The notes under the pieces are model-generated. The model ran no database searches. It had not been told where the DNA came from and was given only the letters and a program-made list of their open reading frames with translations. Shown piece after piece: positions 35,771 through 44,203 of a stretch of 64,000 nucleotides of DNA. Positions within the stretch are counted from its first letter, which is position 1. The number at the start of each line of letters is the position of its first letter. Origin of the DNA: Bradyrhizobium ivorense (lineage in GTDB: Bacteria; Pseudomonadota; Alphaproteobacteria; Rhizobiales; Xanthobacteraceae); contig NZ_CAADFC020000007.1 in assembly GCF_900696085.1 (NCBI RefSeq), positions 1 to 64,000 of the forward strand, written 5' to 3'. The position numbers and the translations under genes are program-made.

Positions 35771-36004
35771 TCAAGCAGCGCGTTCCCGGTTGGACTGCTC
35801 CTCGACAGTGGTCGCGGTTTCTTCCATGCCCTTTTGATAATTGCCCGCGAACCGCTCGATGCTGTCGGCCCACATCCTCAGAAATGAGACTTGAAGCTGC
35901 ATGATTGGCCTGAAGGCATTCAGGCCGATCGCCGTCGCTGCGGTCATTCGACTTTGTGCGTCGCGTGCAAAATGGTTCGCGTTGGAGGCATTGTCCGCTG
36001 CCAT
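35771..36004 (-). CDS. Small phasin-like helical protein
   Basis: 77 residues from ATG 36004, preceded by AAGGAGCGAAAAGC. The sequence (NHFARDAQSRMTAATAIGLN then FRPIMQLQVSFLRMWADSIE) is a long amphipathic helix resembling the helical core of phasin proteins that coat polyhydroxyalkanoate granules. Shorter than typical phasins (100-150), so this is tentative. It is in line with two other small minus-strand genes. Confidence 0.55.
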   Translation of the reverse strand: MAADNASNANHFARDAQSRMTAATAIGLNAFRPIMQLQVSFLRMWADSIERFAGNYQKGMEETATTVEEQSNRERAA

Positions 36005-36029
36005 GCTTTTCGCTCCTTCTGCTCTGGTG

Positions 36030-36323
36030 CTATGGCCAAAAGCTGCCTGTCGAGTTGCGAACTGGTGACGCCAAGCGCTCGGCCAGAGCCTGATCTGCCG
36101 CAGCTCTTGCATCTCGGTCGTCGTGCAATTCGTCCAGCTTTCTCAAGTAAGCGACGGCCGCGATTTGCAAGTGACCGAAATCATGTTCGCCGGCATCGCA
36201 AAGATTGCTGAGATAGCGATGCAGGGCGGAGCGCCGATTATCGATCTCGCTGACGCCGCTGTGGTGCAGCATGTAGGTCCGCCAAGCGAACGCACATGCG
36301 CCTTCTATGGCGTGAGATTTCAT
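36030..36323 (-). CDS. Small hypothetical protein
   Basis: 97 residues from ATG 36323, with GGGAGGTGCCC upstream. Two helices (ACAFAWRTYMLHHSGVSEID, LQIAAVAYLRKLDELHDDRD). Composition is ordinary and soluble. It lies 25 bases upstream of the phasin-like gene on the same strand, probably co-transcribed. Function unknown. Confidence 0.58.
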   Translation of the reverse strand: MKSHAIEGACAFAWRTYMLHHSGVSEIDNRRSALHRYLSNLCDAGEHDFGHLQIAAVAYLRKLDELHDDRDARAAADQALAERLASPVRNSTGSFWP

Positions 36324-36492
36324 GGGCACCTCCCGAAGGCCAGAGAAAGACTGACGAGCGATTTCGTTCCGCAAATTTCTCGGGCGGATCGTTGTTCCGC
36401 GGGCGGCGTCAATTGATCGTCCGCAGGAACGTCAGGGGGCTTCGAACCGTTGAGATTCACCACGGCAGGGCTCTGACAAGAGGAACAGAGCT

Positions 36493-36681
36493 ATGAAGCG
36501 TGAACGGATAGATTCCGTCGACCGGAACCTCGTGGAAGACATCGAGCGCCTCCGAAGAGAGGCTCGCGGCACCCCGCCTGGAGTGCATCGTGATGGACTG
36601 CTTCGCCAGGTGAAGCAGGCCGAGGCGATACTCCGGATGAGGAGGTGGGCCACTTCACCAGCTTTACAATCGCCCAAATAA
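36493..36681 (+). CDS. Very small hypothetical protein
   Basis: 62 residues; AGAGGAAC lies ten bases upstream of the ATG. Charged, mostly helical (RNLVEDIERLRREARG, LLRQVKQAEAILRMRRW). Acceptable codon use, but no family recognised. Confidence 0.45.
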   Translation: MKRERIDSVDRNLVEDIERLRREARGTPPGVHRDGLLRQVKQAEAILRMRRWATSPALQSPK

Positions 36682-37219
36682 ACGGGAGCGCCGGCTCTCG
36701 CGTCGCCCGCCAGTCACGCAGCGCGAGATTGCTCAGAACCTTGTACGCACGGAGGCTTCGGTCAGCTTGCGACTTGGCGGCGATGCGGAAGCGGGATACG
36801 GCTCGGAAAGCAGCAAAATTAACCGGGAGAGATTCACACCGGTTATTTCGGGAACATGCATCCGCTCGGATGATCCGACAACCGGGCAGGTTATTTTCAT
36901 CTCGAATTCTTACAGCCCTCGGGGCCGCCATTTTGCGGCGCAGGAATTCTCGGCCCCGGCATCAACCTCCAAGGGTGCTGGGGCCGTTTCTTTCGATGCA
37001 ATCAGGTTCAGTGGAATTTTGCGCCGCCCGACCTCGATCGTCCCGGCAGACGGCAGACGAAAAATCGCCTGAAGATCAGACGGCCGGAGAATCTGAGAAG
37101 TCGGCTGCGCCACGGGGATCAGTCGGCCTGGCTTGCCGAGCCAAAGCTCGCGGCCGCAAGCCCGCCTGCGCCCGTTGGGCTTCGGCGCGGCATCCTTCGC
37201 ACGCTGCGCGAGCGAAGGA
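36682..37219. other. 538-base gap with no recognised gene
   Basis: Only fragmentary frames on either strand. The stretch ends directly at the tRNA-Val 3' end. No repeat element of the families seen elsewhere. Confidence 0.4.
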
Positions 37220-37294
37220 TGGTGGGTGCGACAGGGATCGAACCTGTGACCCCTACCATGTCAAGGTAGTGCTCTCCCGCTGAGCTACGCACCC
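37220..37294 (-). tRNA. tRNA-Val (anticodon GAC)
   Basis: Reading minus from 37294 the acceptor stem GGGTGCG pairs with CGCACCC, then A and an encoded CCA. The D arm is GCTCAGCGGGAGAGC, the anticodon arm is CTACCTTGACATGGTAG with GAC at the centre, and the T arm is ACAGGTTCGATCCCTGT. All four stems form, so this is an intact 75-nt gene. Confidence 0.97.
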
Positions 37295-37374
37295 AAAGCG
37301 ATGTTTGGATCGGGTCCCTATAACGGACCCGGACGGGGCAGGCAAGGACGCAAAGTCGTTAAATCGGGGCCGAA

Positions 37375-37734
37375 TCAGGCCGCCAGCAGCTTATTCACTT
37401 CGCTGACCAGCTCCCGCAGGTGCACCGGCTTGGCCAGCACCTTGGCGTTCTTCGGCGCTTCCGAGTCGGAATTCAGCGCCACCGCGGCAAAGCCGGTGAT
37501 GAACATGATCTTGATGTCGGGGTCGAGTTCCGAAGCACGGCGCGCCAGCTCGATGCCGTCCATCTCGGGCATCACGATGTCGGTGAGCAGCATCTCGAAC
37601 GGCTCCTCGCGCAGCCGCTGATAGGCCGACATGCCGTTGTCGTGCGGCGACACCTTGAATCCGGCGTTTTCCAGCGCCTTGACCAGGAAGCGGCGCATAT
37701 CGTTGTCGTCTTCGGCGAGAAGGATTTTCGGCAT
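37375..37734 (-). CDS. cpdR: Single-domain response regulator CpdR
   Basis: 119 residues, only a receiver domain. Acidic pocket AEDDNDMRRF, phosphoacceptor Asp52 in LLTDIVMPEMDG, conserved Lys in LAKPVHLREL. Length and sequence match CpdR, which directs ClpXP and cell-cycle proteolysis of CtrA in alphaproteobacteria when unphosphorylated. CckA/ChpT would phosphorylate it. The tRNA-Val lies 80 bases downstream; the N-formylglutamate amidohydrolase gene is divergent. Confidence 0.9.
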   Translation of the reverse strand: MPKILLAEDDNDMRRFLVKALENAGFKVSPHDNGMSAYQRLREEPFEMLLTDIVMPEMDGIELARRASELDPDIKIMFITGFAAVALNSDSEAPKNAKVLAKPVHLRELVSEVNKLLAA

Positions 37735-38040
37735 GGCAGGAATCGTCGAATCCGGCTTTGAGAATCTGTCCGAACACTAAGCCCGACAGACGGTAAATTT
37801 CGGGTGAAATTTGCGCCGGGCGATGGCCGCGGAGCGGAAGCTAGTTGTGGACCGAACGGTGCATCGAATCAACCGCCTGGCGCATTTTCCGCTCTTAAGA
37901 CGCGTTCCAGCAGCTGGCCACGCTCTTTTCACTTGGCAGAATGGCCGCGATTACCGACAATGCCTGCCCATAAATCTCCGCTTTTCCGGCCGAATCAAAT
38001 TCTTTCCGGACAGGCGGACGCAAGGGACGGCGCCAAGGGA

Positions 38041-38928
38041 ATGACCGAATTTGCTGGCGAGTTGTCGCCCCCGTTCGAGATCGTCGAGCCGCAGGTCTGG
38101 CGCGCCCCGATCATCTTCAATTCCCCGCATTCGGGCTCGGCCTATCCGGCCGAATTCCTCGATGCGTCGCGGATCGATCTCGCCGCGCTGCGCCGCTCCG
38201 AAGATTCCTTCATGGACGAGTTGATCGCTGATCTCAGCGATCGCGGCTTTCCGACGGTGCGGGTCAACTTTCCGCGCTCCTATGTCGACGTCAACCGCGA
38301 GCCCTACGAGCTCGACCCGCGGATGTTCACCGGACGGCTGCCGAGCTTCGCCAACACCCGCTCGATGCGGGTGGCCGGCGGCCTCGGCACCATCCCGCGC
38401 GTGGTCGGCGACGGCCAGGAGATCTATCGCGAGCGGCTCGAGGTCGACGAGGCGCTGCGGCGGATCGAGGTGCTCTACAAGCCGTATCACCGCGCGCTGC
38501 GCCGGCTGATCAACAAGGCGCACCAGGCGTTCGGCGCCGTGGTCGTGGTCGACTGCCACTCGATGCCGTCGGTCGGCGTGTCGCGCGACGAGCCGCGCCG
38601 GCCCGACATCGTGATCGGCGACCGCTACGGCACGAGCTGCGCGGCGCTGCTCCCCGACCTCGTCGAGGAGGTCTTGAGCTCGCTCGGCTATTCGATCGGC
38701 CGCAACAAGCCCTATGCCGGCGGCTTCATCACCGAGCATTACGGCAACCCGGCGAGCGGCCTGCACACCGTGCAGATCGAGCTCAACCGCGCGGTCTATA
38801 TGGATGAGCGCCGCCGCGAGCGCGGGCCGCGCTTCGCCCAGATGGCCGCCGACTTCGCGACGCTGGCCGATGCGCTCGCCAAAATACCGTTCGGCGATCT
38901 CGGCCCGTTCCAGGCCGCAGCGGAGTAA
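38041..38928 (+). CDS. N-formylglutamate amidohydrolase family protein
   Basis: 295 residues from ATG 38041; an ATG at 37954 is a weaker choice. The fold signature is FNSPHSGSAYPAEFLDAS, RVNFPRSYVDVNREPYELDP, VVVVDCHSMPSVG with zinc-type His, and TEHYGNPASGLHTVQIELNR. It cleaves N-formyl-L-glutamate to formate and glutamate, the last step of one histidine-degradation route. No hut genes are adjacent, but hisN follows 600 bases later. Substrate not proven. Confidence 0.85.
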   Translation: MTEFAGELSPPFEIVEPQVWRAPIIFNSPHSGSAYPAEFLDASRIDLAALRRSEDSFMDELIADLSDRGFPTVRVNFPRSYVDVNREPYELDPRMFTGRLPSFANTRSMRVAGGLGTIPRVVGDGQEIYRERLEVDEALRRIEVLYKPYHRALRRLINKAHQAFGAVVVVDCHSMPSVGVSRDEPRRPDIVIGDRYGTSCAALLPDLVEEVLSSLGYSIGRNKPYAGGFITEHYGNPASGLHTVQIELNRAVYMDERRRERGPRFAQMAADFATLADALAKIPFGDLGPFQAAAE

Positions 38929-39522
38929 GCTCCTCGATCGCCCCCCGGTGCGCAATTGCGCACCTGAGGGCACGACGAAGTCGTGAACCGGGAATCCATT
39001 TGGCGGCTTCGCCGATGGCGAAAATGAAATCTGCATTCACACGCGCAGTGGCGCGGACAAGAAAAAAGGGCCGCTTGAATGAACAAGCGGCCCAAGTCTA
39101 GGGAGGAAACGCCCAAGGAGGGCAGCGATAGCGCGAGGCGCTACCGCACCGCAACAATATGCGACCGCGCTGCACAAAACGCAAGAACTTTCGAAACATT
39201 TCCTCTGCAATGTTGGCCCGGCTGACGATTCTGCAACAGGCCGGTTAAATGCAATTTTCCCATTATTTTTCAATTAGATATTTGATCGTACACAAATGAT
39301 CAGCGCTTGGCGCATAGCTTGTATACCAGAATTCGCAACTTCGTGAACGGTACCGGGACGGTTGCGAACGTTCGAAACGAACCCGATTCGAAAGTCCGGA
39401 ACCGTCATCAGAATGGGATAACGCTCCGTTAATCGTGCGCAGCACGCCGGATTGAGCTAGGCAAGAGTGCTGTTTCCACTGCGCGTCGCGCATTGCCAAA
39501 GACCTGTCGTGAAGGATCCGCC
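38929..39522. other. 594-base gap containing a small RNA gene
   Basis: Starts with a small TGCGCAATTGCGCA palindrome. The sRNA occupies 39062-39150 on the minus strand. Upstream of it (39151-39240) lie its presumed promoter elements. The 39250-39500 part is AT-richer than its surroundings and probably holds the hisN promoter. Confidence 0.6.
39062..39150 (-). ncRNA. Small regulatory RNA, anti-Shine-Dalgarno type (copy 1)
   Basis: Predicted 89-nt transcript. From the 5' end: a 10-bp stem (GCGGUAGCGC/GCGCUAUCGC, loop CUC), a small hairpin GCCC/GGGC with loop UCCUU, an unpaired GUUUCCUCCCUAGACUU, and a terminator GGGCCGCUUG/CAAGCGGCCC ending in six U. A -10-like CATATT lies about six bases upstream of the predicted start. 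Two CCUCC motifs can pair with ribosome-binding sites. A second copy at 46460-46550 has compensatory stem changes. Architecture resembles AbcR (alpha-r15) or cuckoo-type RNAs; family not certain. Confidence 0.72.
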
Positions 39523-40302
39523 GTGACGGTCATCGACTTCAAAGCCTTCATCGGCCGCCTCGCGACCGCATCCGGCGAAACCATCCTGCCGTTCTTCCGG
39601 ACCTCGCTTTCGATCGAAAACAAGAGTTCCAGCGATTTCGATCCGGTCACCGAGGCCGACCGCGCCGCCGAGGCGGTGATGCGGCGGCTGATCAAGTCGA
39701 GCTTCCCCCAGCACGGCATCGTCGGCGAGGAATTCGGCAACGAGCGCGAGGACGCCGATTATGTCTGGGTGCTCGATCCAATCGACGGCACAAAGTCCTT
39801 CATCGCCGGCTTTCCGATCTGGGGCACGCTGATCGCACTGCTGCACAAAGGTACGCCGGTATTCGGCATGATGCACCAGCCCTACATCGGCGAGCGCTTC
39901 TCCGGCGACAACGGCTCGGCGCATTATTCCGGCCCGTCGGGCGAGCGGCGGCTGCAGGTGCGGCGCTGCGCCACGCTGAAGGAAGCGACCGCCTACACCA
40001 CGAGCCCGCTGTTGATGAATGTGGCCGACCGCGCCTGCTTCACCCGCATCGAGCATGTCGCAAAGCTGACCCGCTATGGCGGCGACTGCTACTCCTATTG
40101 CATGCTCGCGGCCGGCCATCTCGACCTCGTGGTCGAGACCGAGTTGAAACCCTACGATATTGCCGGCCTGATCCCGATCATCACCGGCGCCGGCGGCATC
40201 GTCACCACCTGGGACGGCAAGCCGGCGCAGCGCGGCGGCCGCATCATCGCGGCCGGCGATCCGAGGGTCCACGAAGCGGCGATGAAGCTGCTCAACGCCT
40301 GA
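39523..40302 (+). CDS. hisN: Histidinol-phosphatase, inositol monophosphatase family
   Basis: 259 residues from GTG 39523 with AAGGA upstream. Metal-binding signatures of the IMPase fold are SSDFDPVTEADRAAEAV, GIVGEEFGNE, DPIDGTKSFIAGFP and the YGGDCYSYCMLAAGHLDLVV block used by HisN. It dephosphorylates L-histidinol phosphate in histidine biosynthesis in bacteria that lack HisB phosphatase. Other IMPases (SuhB, CysQ) cannot be fully excluded. Confidence 0.85.
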   Translation: MTVIDFKAFIGRLATASGETILPFFRTSLSIENKSSSDFDPVTEADRAAEAVMRRLIKSSFPQHGIVGEEFGNEREDADYVWVLDPIDGTKSFIAGFPIWGTLIALLHKGTPVFGMMHQPYIGERFSGDNGSAHYSGPSGERRLQVRRCATLKEATAYTTSPLLMNVADRACFTRIEHVAKLTRYGGDCYSYCMLAAGHLDLVVETELKPYDIAGLIPIITGAGGIVTTWDGKPAQRGGRIIAAGDPRVHEAAMKLLNA

Positions 40303-40373
40303 TTTTGCCGGTTGCCGCGCAATCGATCCGCGCTCATTCTGGCGGCAACCACAAAAGTCAGGGACGGGCGCAC

Positions 40374-41342
40374 ATGACGAGTTGCGGCAGACTGCTGGCA
40401 GGACTGCTCCTGCTTCTCGCGCCCATCACCGCATCAGCCCAGGACTACCCTGCCAAGCCGATCCGCCTGATCGTGCCGTTCCCGGCCGGCGGGCCGAACG
40501 ACATCATTGCGCGGGTGGTCGGGCAGAAGATGTCGGAACTCTTCAAGCAAACCATCATCGTAGACAACCGCGGCGGCCAGGGCGGCGTGCTCGGCACCGA
40601 CGCGGTCGCCAAGGCCGCGCCCGATGGCTACACCATCGCGATCACCAGCGTCGGCGCGCTCGCAATCAGCCCGAGCATGGAGAAGGTCGCCTACGACACC
40701 TTGAAAGACCTCGCGCCGGTGACGCTGGTGGCCACCGTCCCGGAGATGCTGGTCGTCGCCGGCAATGTGCCGGCGAAGAACATGAGCGAGCTGGTCGCGT
40801 TGGCCAAGGCGCAGCCGGGCAAGCTCAACTTCGCCTCCACCGGTCCCGGCGGCCTGCCGCATCTCGCCGGCGAATTGTTCCGCCTGACGGCGAAGATCGA
40901 CATCGTGCACGTGCCCTATCGCGGCGCCGCGCCGGCGATGAACGATCTGCTGGGCCAGCAGGTGCAGATGACCTTCCTCGACCTGCCGGTGATCCTGCCG
41001 CAGATCAAGGCCGGCGCGCTGCGCCCGATCGCGCTCGGCGGCCGGGTGCGCGCCCCGACCGCGCCCGACGTGCCGACCACGGCGGAGGTCGGCATGCCCG
41101 ATCTGATTATCGAGAACTGGTACGGCATGGTCGCGCCGGCCGCGACGCCGCCGGCGATCATCGCAAAACTGAACAGGATCGCCACCGAGGCGATGGCGGA
41201 CGCTGCAGTGAAGGAAAAGCTCGCCGAGCAGGGCCTGACGATGGCCCCCGACACGCCGGAGCATTTTCGCGACTTCATCGCCGCCGACATCAAGAAGTGG
41301 GCGAAGGTGATTAAGGACGCCGGTGTGGTGACGGCGAAGTAG
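40374..41342 (+). CDS. Bug-type (TctC) tripartite tricarboxylate transporter binding protein
   Basis: 322 residues. Signal peptide GRLLAGLLLLLAPITASAQD, then YPAKPIRLIVPFPAGGPNDI, VDNRGGQGGVLGTDAVAKAA, HVPYRGAAPAMNDLLGQQVQ and MVAPAATPPAIIAKL. These are the signatures of Bug-family periplasmic binding proteins that capture carboxylates or amides. TctA/TctB membrane partners are not in the window; orphan Bug proteins are common. Ligand unknown. Confidence 0.9.
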   Translation: MTSCGRLLAGLLLLLAPITASAQDYPAKPIRLIVPFPAGGPNDIIARVVGQKMSELFKQTIIVDNRGGQGGVLGTDAVAKAAPDGYTIAITSVGALAISPSMEKVAYDTLKDLAPVTLVATVPEMLVVAGNVPAKNMSELVALAKAQPGKLNFASTGPGGLPHLAGELFRLTAKIDIVHVPYRGAAPAMNDLLGQQVQMTFLDLPVILPQIKAGALRPIALGGRVRAPTAPDVPTTAEVGMPDLIIENWYGMVAPAATPPAIIAKLNRIATEAMADAAVKEKLAEQGLTMAPDTPEHFRDFIAADIKKWAKVIKDAGVVTAK

Positions 41343-41722
41343 TCAGAGCGGATTTCATCAAGGTCCGCCGCAGCCCGCGAAGCGGTCGTTGCCGTCATCG
41401 CGCGCCGTGAGGTGAGCACGCCGGTCAGGCTCCCTCTCCCCTTGCGGGAGAGGGTGGGGAGAGGGGTAGCCCCGAGCGAAGATGCCTGAAACAGGTCGAT
41501 GCTACATCAATCAAGCGTCGCGCTCACCGCTGAGTGTCCTTCGCGTTCAACAAGCAGCGGAGCCAGCGGCACCCCTCTCCCTAACCCTCTCCCGCAAGGG
41601 GAGAGGGAACCCGCGCGCCGGTGGCCTCCTTACATTGACGTCCCGCACCTCTGCGCTCCGGCGCGCGAATGCGTGAGGGGCCGACGGCATCAATCCGATC
41701 TTGATCAGATGACAACGGCGCA
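41343..41722. other. 380-base gap made mostly of repeats
   Basis: Repeat block 41431-41607 occupies the middle. Short frames elsewhere lack ribosome sites, so no gene is proposed. Confidence 0.5.
41431..41607. repeat. Long inverted repeat (TCCCTCTCCCCTTGCGGGAG type)
   Basis: TCCCTCTCCCCTTGCGGGAG at the left and CTCCCGCAAGGGGAGAGGGA at the right are inverted over about 177 bases. The inner GTGGGGAGAGGGGT and ACCCCTCTCCCTAAC also mirror. Confidence 0.8.
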
Positions 41723-43027
41723 TCACCGTTCGACGGCAAAGACGCGCCAGTCTCCAGGGACACCCTTGAGCGATTGATTGCCGCGGTCACCAAAACGCAA
41801 ACCCGACCCCGCCACCAGGTCCTTGACCGTGCCCGACACCAGCACCTCGCCGGCGCCGGCGAGCGCCGCCACGCGCGCTCCGATGTGGACGGCAATGCCG
41901 CCGATATCATCGCCGATCATTTCGCACTCGCCGGTGTGAAGGCCGGCGCGGACTTCGATACCCAACGACCTGGTTTCGTCGGCGATGGCGCACGCGCAGC
42001 GCACACCGCGCGCCGGACCGTCAAAGGTTGCCAGAACGCCGTCGCCGGTCGTCTTGATTTCGCGGCCGCGGAAGCGCGAGAGGATGCGCCGGATCGCGGC
42101 GTGATGCGTGTCAAGGAGGTCACGCCAGCGGTGATCGCCGAGCGCGGCGGCTTTTTCGGTCGAGGCGACGATGTCGGTGAAGAGCACCGTGGCAAGCACG
42201 CGGTCGACCGCGACCGGCGCTCGTGAGCCGGTCAGAAATTCCTCGATCGCATCGGCGATCTCGCCGGCATTTTCGCCGATGAATGGAAGGTGGTCGACCC
42301 CAGGCAACTCGAGATAGCGGGCGCCCGGAATATGCGCGGCGAAAAACCGGCCGCCCTCCAGGCTGACGGTCTTGTCGTCGGTCCGGTGAATGACGAGGGT
42401 CGGGACCCGGATCGTCGAGACGATGTCGCTGATGTCGATCAGATGGTTCATGCGCGCGTACGCGGCGGCGCCGGCAGGGCTCATCGACACTCGCTCGTTC
42501 TTGCTCCACCAGCGCTTGAACGCGGTATCGTTTACGCGGGAGCGCGCAAATTTTACCACGCTGCCGCCGCTGCCCCAGCCAAGCTGGATATACCCGAGAC
42601 TTTCCTCCAGCGTCGTCAGAGTGAATGTCGTTGCCGGATAGGCGTTGCAGAGCACCAGCGCGCGGCAGCGATCGGGATAGGTCGCGGCGAACAGCGCCGA
42701 CATCGTGCCGCCTTCGGAGAAACCCAGAAGCGCCGCCTGCTCCATGCCGGTGGCGTCCATCACCGCCCGCAGGTCGTCCATTCGCTGGTCCAGGCCCGGG
42801 AAGTCAGCAACTCGATCCGACAGGCCCGTGCCGCGCTTGTCGAACATCACCACCCGGGCGTAGCGCGCGAGGCGCAGCAGCCAGCGACTCACCTCCGGTT
42901 CGTCCCACCAGTGCTCGACATTCGTAAAGCCCGGCGGCGCGAAGACAACGTTCAGCGGACCCTCGCCGAACACTTGATAGGCGATGTGAACGTCGCCGCT
43001 CTTGGCGTACCGGGTGTCTGGCTGCAT
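41723..43027 (-). CDS. Alpha/beta hydrolase fused to a class III nucleotidyl cyclase
   Basis: 434 residues. Residues about 20-270 are an alpha/beta hydrolase: oxyanion/GFTNVEHWW region, nucleophile LLGFSEGGTMSALFA, acid in VIHRTDDKTVSLEGG, and final GVDHLPFIGEN. Residues about 280-430 are a class III adenylate/guanylate cyclase domain: VLFTDIVASTEKAAALGDHR (first metal Asp), REIKTTGDGVLATFDGPA (second metal Asp), RAGLHTGECEMIGDDIGGIA. Such fusions suggest a hydrolysed or bound small ligand controls cyclic nucleotide synthesis. Both halves look intact. Confidence 0.9.
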   Translation of the reverse strand: MQPDTRYAKSGDVHIAYQVFGEGPLNVVFAPPGFTNVEHWWDEPEVSRWLLRLARYARVVMFDKRGTGLSDRVADFPGLDQRMDDLRAVMDATGMEQAALLGFSEGGTMSALFAATYPDRCRALVLCNAYPATTFTLTTLEESLGYIQLGWGSGGSVVKFARSRVNDTAFKRWWSKNERVSMSPAGAAAYARMNHLIDISDIVSTIRVPTLVIHRTDDKTVSLEGGRFFAAHIPGARYLELPGVDHLPFIGENAGEIADAIEEFLTGSRAPVAVDRVLATVLFTDIVASTEKAAALGDHRWRDLLDTHHAAIRRILSRFRGREIKTTGDGVLATFDGPARGVRCACAIADETRSLGIEVRAGLHTGECEMIGDDIGGIAVHIGARVAALAGAGEVLVSGTVKDLVAGSGLRFGDRGNQSLKGVPGDWRVFAVER

Positions 43028-43121
43028 TGACCACCCCCACCTGCCGGGACTTTCCGGCCGCCCGAGCTTATAGCAACCGCGCCGATTGCAGGGAGCGACT
43101 CAATGTCTCTGGGCGCGGCGC

Positions 43122-43178
43122 TCAGCGCTGCGCCTCGGCGCGCAAATGCTCCACGACCTGCTTGGCCGGCCGCGGCAT
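43122..43178 (-). pseudogene. Remnant of a LysR gene 3' end
   Basis: The minus strand reads MPRPAKQVVEHLRAEAQR then a stop. The LysR gene ending at 44204 finishes LPRPAKQLVEHLRAEAQR and stop. The match is 16 of 18 residues over the last codons and stops at the 5' side. A methyltransferase gene lies between the two. Confidence 0.6.
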
Positions 43179-43339
43179 GATGTCACCGCGCGGCCCGTAG
43201 CACTTCCGGGACTTGCGGGTCATGATCTCCGCGGATCGGCAAAAGCGGTTTTCGCGGTCATTTCAGCCCGCTTTGGAAATACTGTGCGGCCCGTGACGAT
43301 AATTTCCTCAGCCCTTTTCAGAACCAGGATATTCGCCAA

Positions 43340-44185
43340 ATGCCAGAGATTACACCCAATCCCCGTGGAGCAGAGTTTTGGAACAGCACCATGGGACACG
43401 CATGGGTTTCGCAGCAGGCCGTGATCAGTGACGTCTTCACGTCGGTCACGAACGTCAGCCTGGATGCTGCGTCGGCAAAGCGGGGCGAGCATGTGGTCGA
43501 CATCGGATGCGGCACCGGTGACACGCTGTTGGCGTTCGCCAAGGCCGTTGGCCCGTCAGGCGCTGCGTTGGGTGTCGATATTTCGGCACCGATGCTGGAT
43601 CTCGCCAAGCACCGTGCCGCCGAGGCGGACTTCGGCAACGTGACCTGCGCGCTGGCCGACGCAACGTCCTATCCTTTCGAACCGCGCTGGGCGGATCTGG
43701 TCTATTCGCGTTTTGGCCTGATGTTCTTCGGCGACCCGGCCAAGGCCTTCGCCAATATCCGCAGCGGCATGAAAGCGGACGGGCGGCTGGTGTTTGTCTG
43801 CTTTCGGACGATGCCCGAGAGCCCGTGGTTCTGCGTACCGATCGAGGCGGCACGACCGCATCTGCCGCCGCAGCCGCCCGCGGATCCATTGGCGCCGGGG
43901 ATGTTTTCCTTCGCGCACGAGGAGCGCGTTCGCGGCATCCTCACCACGGCAGGGTTTCGTGAGATTGCAATCAAGCCCACCGACGTACCGATCCACGGCA
44001 AGGACGTTACGCAAAGCATGGCCTTTATCACGCAGGCGGGCCCCCTGCCTGCGCTGCTCGAAAATGCCTCCGATGAGCAGCGACATCGCGCTATCGAAGC
44101 AGTACGCAACGCGCTCGCCGCGGGCATCGGAGCGGATGGCCGCGGCCTGCATGTTGGTCTGTGGCTCGTGTCGGCGTTGGCGTAG
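43340..44185 (+). CDS. Class I SAM-dependent methyltransferase
   Basis: 281 residues. Motif I VVDIGCGTGDTLLAFAKAVG, the acidic ALGVDISAPMLDLAKH, and LVYSRFGLMFFGDPAKAFAN with DGRLVFVCFR mark an UbiE/COQ5-like methyltransferase domain. Target unknown. It sits between a LysR C-terminal remnant and the full LysR gene (convergent, 19 bases apart), suggesting it was inserted there. The 43028-43339 gap contains that remnant and otherwise nothing clear. Confidence 0.82.
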   Translation: MPEITPNPRGAEFWNSTMGHAWVSQQAVISDVFTSVTNVSLDAASAKRGEHVVDIGCGTGDTLLAFAKAVGPSGAALGVDISAPMLDLAKHRAAEADFGNVTCALADATSYPFEPRWADLVYSRFGLMFFGDPAKAFANIRSGMKADGRLVFVCFRTMPESPWFCVPIEAARPHLPPQPPADPLAPGMFSFAHEERVRGILTTAGFREIAIKPTDVPIHGKDVTQSMAFITQAGPLPALLENASDEQRHRAIEAVRNALAAGIGADGRGLHVGLWLVSALA

Positions 44186-44203
44186 CGAGACCGAGGCAGC
44201 CTG

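Noticed and set aside
39068..39093. Hairpin considered as terminator of a plus-strand gene
   Set aside because: No T run follows on the plus strand; the run of A before it makes a terminator only on the minus strand, as part of the sRNA.
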